NCBI GenBank assembly: GCA_964035545.1
Contig: OZ037765.1
Span: 9,266,698 to 9,330,697 of the forward strand
DNA: 64,000 nucleotides
Source: Bugula neritina
Taxonomy: Eukaryota; Bryozoa; Gymnolaemata; Cheilostomatida; Bugulidae
Direction of reading: 5' to 3'
Part shown: piece by piece, positions 62,495-64,000 of the stretch
Position numbering within the stretch: position 1 is the first letter of the stretch
How the letters are laid out: the number at the start of each line of letters is the position of its first letter
The notes under the pieces: model-generated
What the model was told of the DNA's origin: nothing
What the model saw: the letters and a program-made list of their open reading frames with translations, nothing else
Databases searched by the model: none
Made by a program: the position numbers and the translations under genes

Positions 62495-62622
62495 CTCCAA
62501 GTTAGGTGAGACTAAGTGCAGTAATATGCAATTCTCAAGTTTTGAGTCGGGGCTTTCAATAAACCCCAACTCTAAACTTGAGAATCTTAAATTACTGCAC
62601 TCAATCAGCTCCAACTCGAAGC
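62495..62622. repeat. Imperfect inverted repeat
   Basis: Agtgcagtaatatgcaattc (62515-62534) and its continuation, caagttttgagtcgggg, pair with ccccaactctaaacttgag and ttaaattactgcact (62563-62601). Weaker pairing extends outward. The loop is about 10 bp. The open frames on both strands here are by-products of this palindrome. Confidence 0.7.
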
Positions 62623-63039
62623 TGCTTATAGTTATAAACATTGAACTATAAACCCGTTATAGTTTCAGTTCAGTGGTTATAAAATAATTCAAAGCCTAAG
62701 TTCGGCCTCTAAAGAATTGTCCTCTTTATTTGAACGATTGTCTTGGGCAATTATTGAAAATGTTAGACTGTGTTTTTAATTGACATACAACGGGTGGTCA
62801 CCTGATTCAAAAGTAATGGTGTAGTCGAGATTATTACTTCCTGTCCACATCAACACCAGACCAAATAAAACTCGCAGCCAGTTTTATTTTGTGGAATCGA
62901 AACAGTCAATACTTTATAAAACGCTGTTGACAAGTTGATTTTACAATAAACTAAATTACTCATTTGAAAAAATGTTCAACCTCAGCATAAGTTGTGTTTG
63001 TTTTTTCATAATATGGTTTTACGTTGCTTAGCCTTAAAT

Positions 63040-63460
63040 TCAATTTCATATTGATATTCATATTGAATTTGATATTCATAATTATAATAGTTTCATAAAA
63101 CTAAATGATAAAGTCAAAGTGGTAATCATAATGATAATCACTCATAATCATAATCAATATCATATTGATATTCAATTTCTTGATATTAATCATAATGTTC
63201 ATATTGATATTAGTATTTATATCATTATTCATGTTGATTTATTCATTATTGATTATCATTATGATAATCATTTTGATTTAGTTTTACTGATTCAGATTCA
63301 GATTGTCATTATCACTGATAATCATCATGATTATCATTACTTCTTTATGAGTTCATTAGACTTAGTTTTACTCTCACTCTTAGACATTAATTATAAATTT
63401 AATCATTATAATTATTATTATAATTTTATTATTTCATATTGACAGCGAGTCTAATGAATG
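63040..63460. repeat. Cryptically simple island 6 (attatcat-type)
   Basis: Repeated gataatcat/attgatattca units with many short self-complementary stretches. The long plus-strand open frame at 63119-63442 is rich in His, Ile, Asp and Tyr because of this repeat, and is not considered a gene. Confidence 0.65.
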
Positions 63461-64000
63461 ATCTATAAGTATAGATTTAGTCTGTAAATACAATAAATAT
63501 AATGGTTAGACTTAGTATCGATATGAATATGACTTATGTCAAACTTAATATGTTCTCATACTTATTCATGGTCATACTCGCTGTGCAGTGATCTTGGTTG
63601 ATCATATGTGACTGTGTTAGCATATAAATGATTTTAAATACTGTAAACTTAGTCATAATAGCTACTAGTGTTTTTACTATATATAGTTCTAATATATAAT
63701 AGTGATATTTTATATTTATTGCTGCTAAATAATCCTAATGAATCATTTTATTTTTATAGCTAATTTATGTTATATAGTCACCAAGGTCAGTATTCAGCAT
63801 TGTCATTTAAATTTTTTATATTTGTTATCTATTTTCAAATTAAGAATGTAGTGTTTTAAATCATAGTGATAGTTTTAGTACAAATAATGACATTAAGGAC
63901 CATTTTAATGTTGATATTCACGTCATTGTCACAAATGTGATCAATTTAAGCTCAAACTATACAAAAAAATGGGCATACGCCAATTTTCTTTCAAGCGTTC

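Noticed and set aside
62385-62651. Overlapping open frames on both strands
   Set aside because: Explained by the inverted repeat at 62495-62622, which gives similar Ser/Leu/Glu-rich text on either strand.
63119-63442. 107-codon His/Ile/Asp-rich open frame
   Set aside because: Translation of attatcat-type simple sequence with no start context or homology.

Overview
The window looks like nuclear DNA of an invertebrate animal. It is AT-rich, and its genes are split into many short exons with GT-AG introns of about 0.1-4 kb. The recognisable genes are animal genes: an integrin beta chain, Integrator subunit 11, translation factor eIF3j and the centrosomal/junction protein SSX2IP. Decayed non-LTR retrotransposons and short inverted-repeat DNA elements lie between them. 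I cannot name the species; a spiralian such as a mollusc or annelid is a weak inference.

Layout. (1) 1-7.8 kb: two tandem copies of a small secreted cysteine-rich peptide gene (+ strand, two exons each). Between them lie a decayed Pro/Glu/Ala-rich gene with three in-frame stops, a 541-bp DNA element with an 8-bp target duplication, and a non-LTR reverse transcriptase fossil. (2) 7.8-11.8 kb: no gene, one more retroelement tail, a perfect 24-bp hairpin. (3) 11.9-16.7 kb, minus: an unrecognised secreted peptide precursor in up to six phase-compatible coding exons plus a 5' UTR exon. (4) 16.8-24.2 kb: gene-poor, with an RTE-like fossil and two small inverted-repeat elements. (5) 24.3-28.6 kb, minus: INTS11, complete in seven exons. 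(6) 30.0-35.2 kb, plus: EIF3J, complete in eight exons, divergent from INTS11. (7) 35.9-41.3 kb, minus: SSX2IP in ten exons, tail-to-tail with EIF3J. (8) 45.9-58.2 kb, minus: a full-length integrin beta in nineteen coding exons, with likely 5' UTR exons up to about 59.95 kb. (9) 60-64 kb: low-complexity DNA and another non-LTR fossil.

The four conserved genes are ordinary housekeeping or adhesion genes, and their proximity implies no shared pathway. All exon junctions below were joined by hand from splice-site consensus and reading phase. Every conserved gene closes in frame, which supports the models. The parts most likely to be undescribed are the duplicated cysteine-rich peptides, whose signal peptide is conserved while the mature part diverges, and the separate multi-exon secreted precursor at 11.9-15.8 kb.

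A second layer is a set of non-coding islands of cryptically simple sequence (degenerate repeats of the agtatc/actcat/attatg type) at about 28.7-31.1, 43.2-44.0 and 60.6-63.5 kb. They recur with similar local motifs and are not explained by any feature I recognise.
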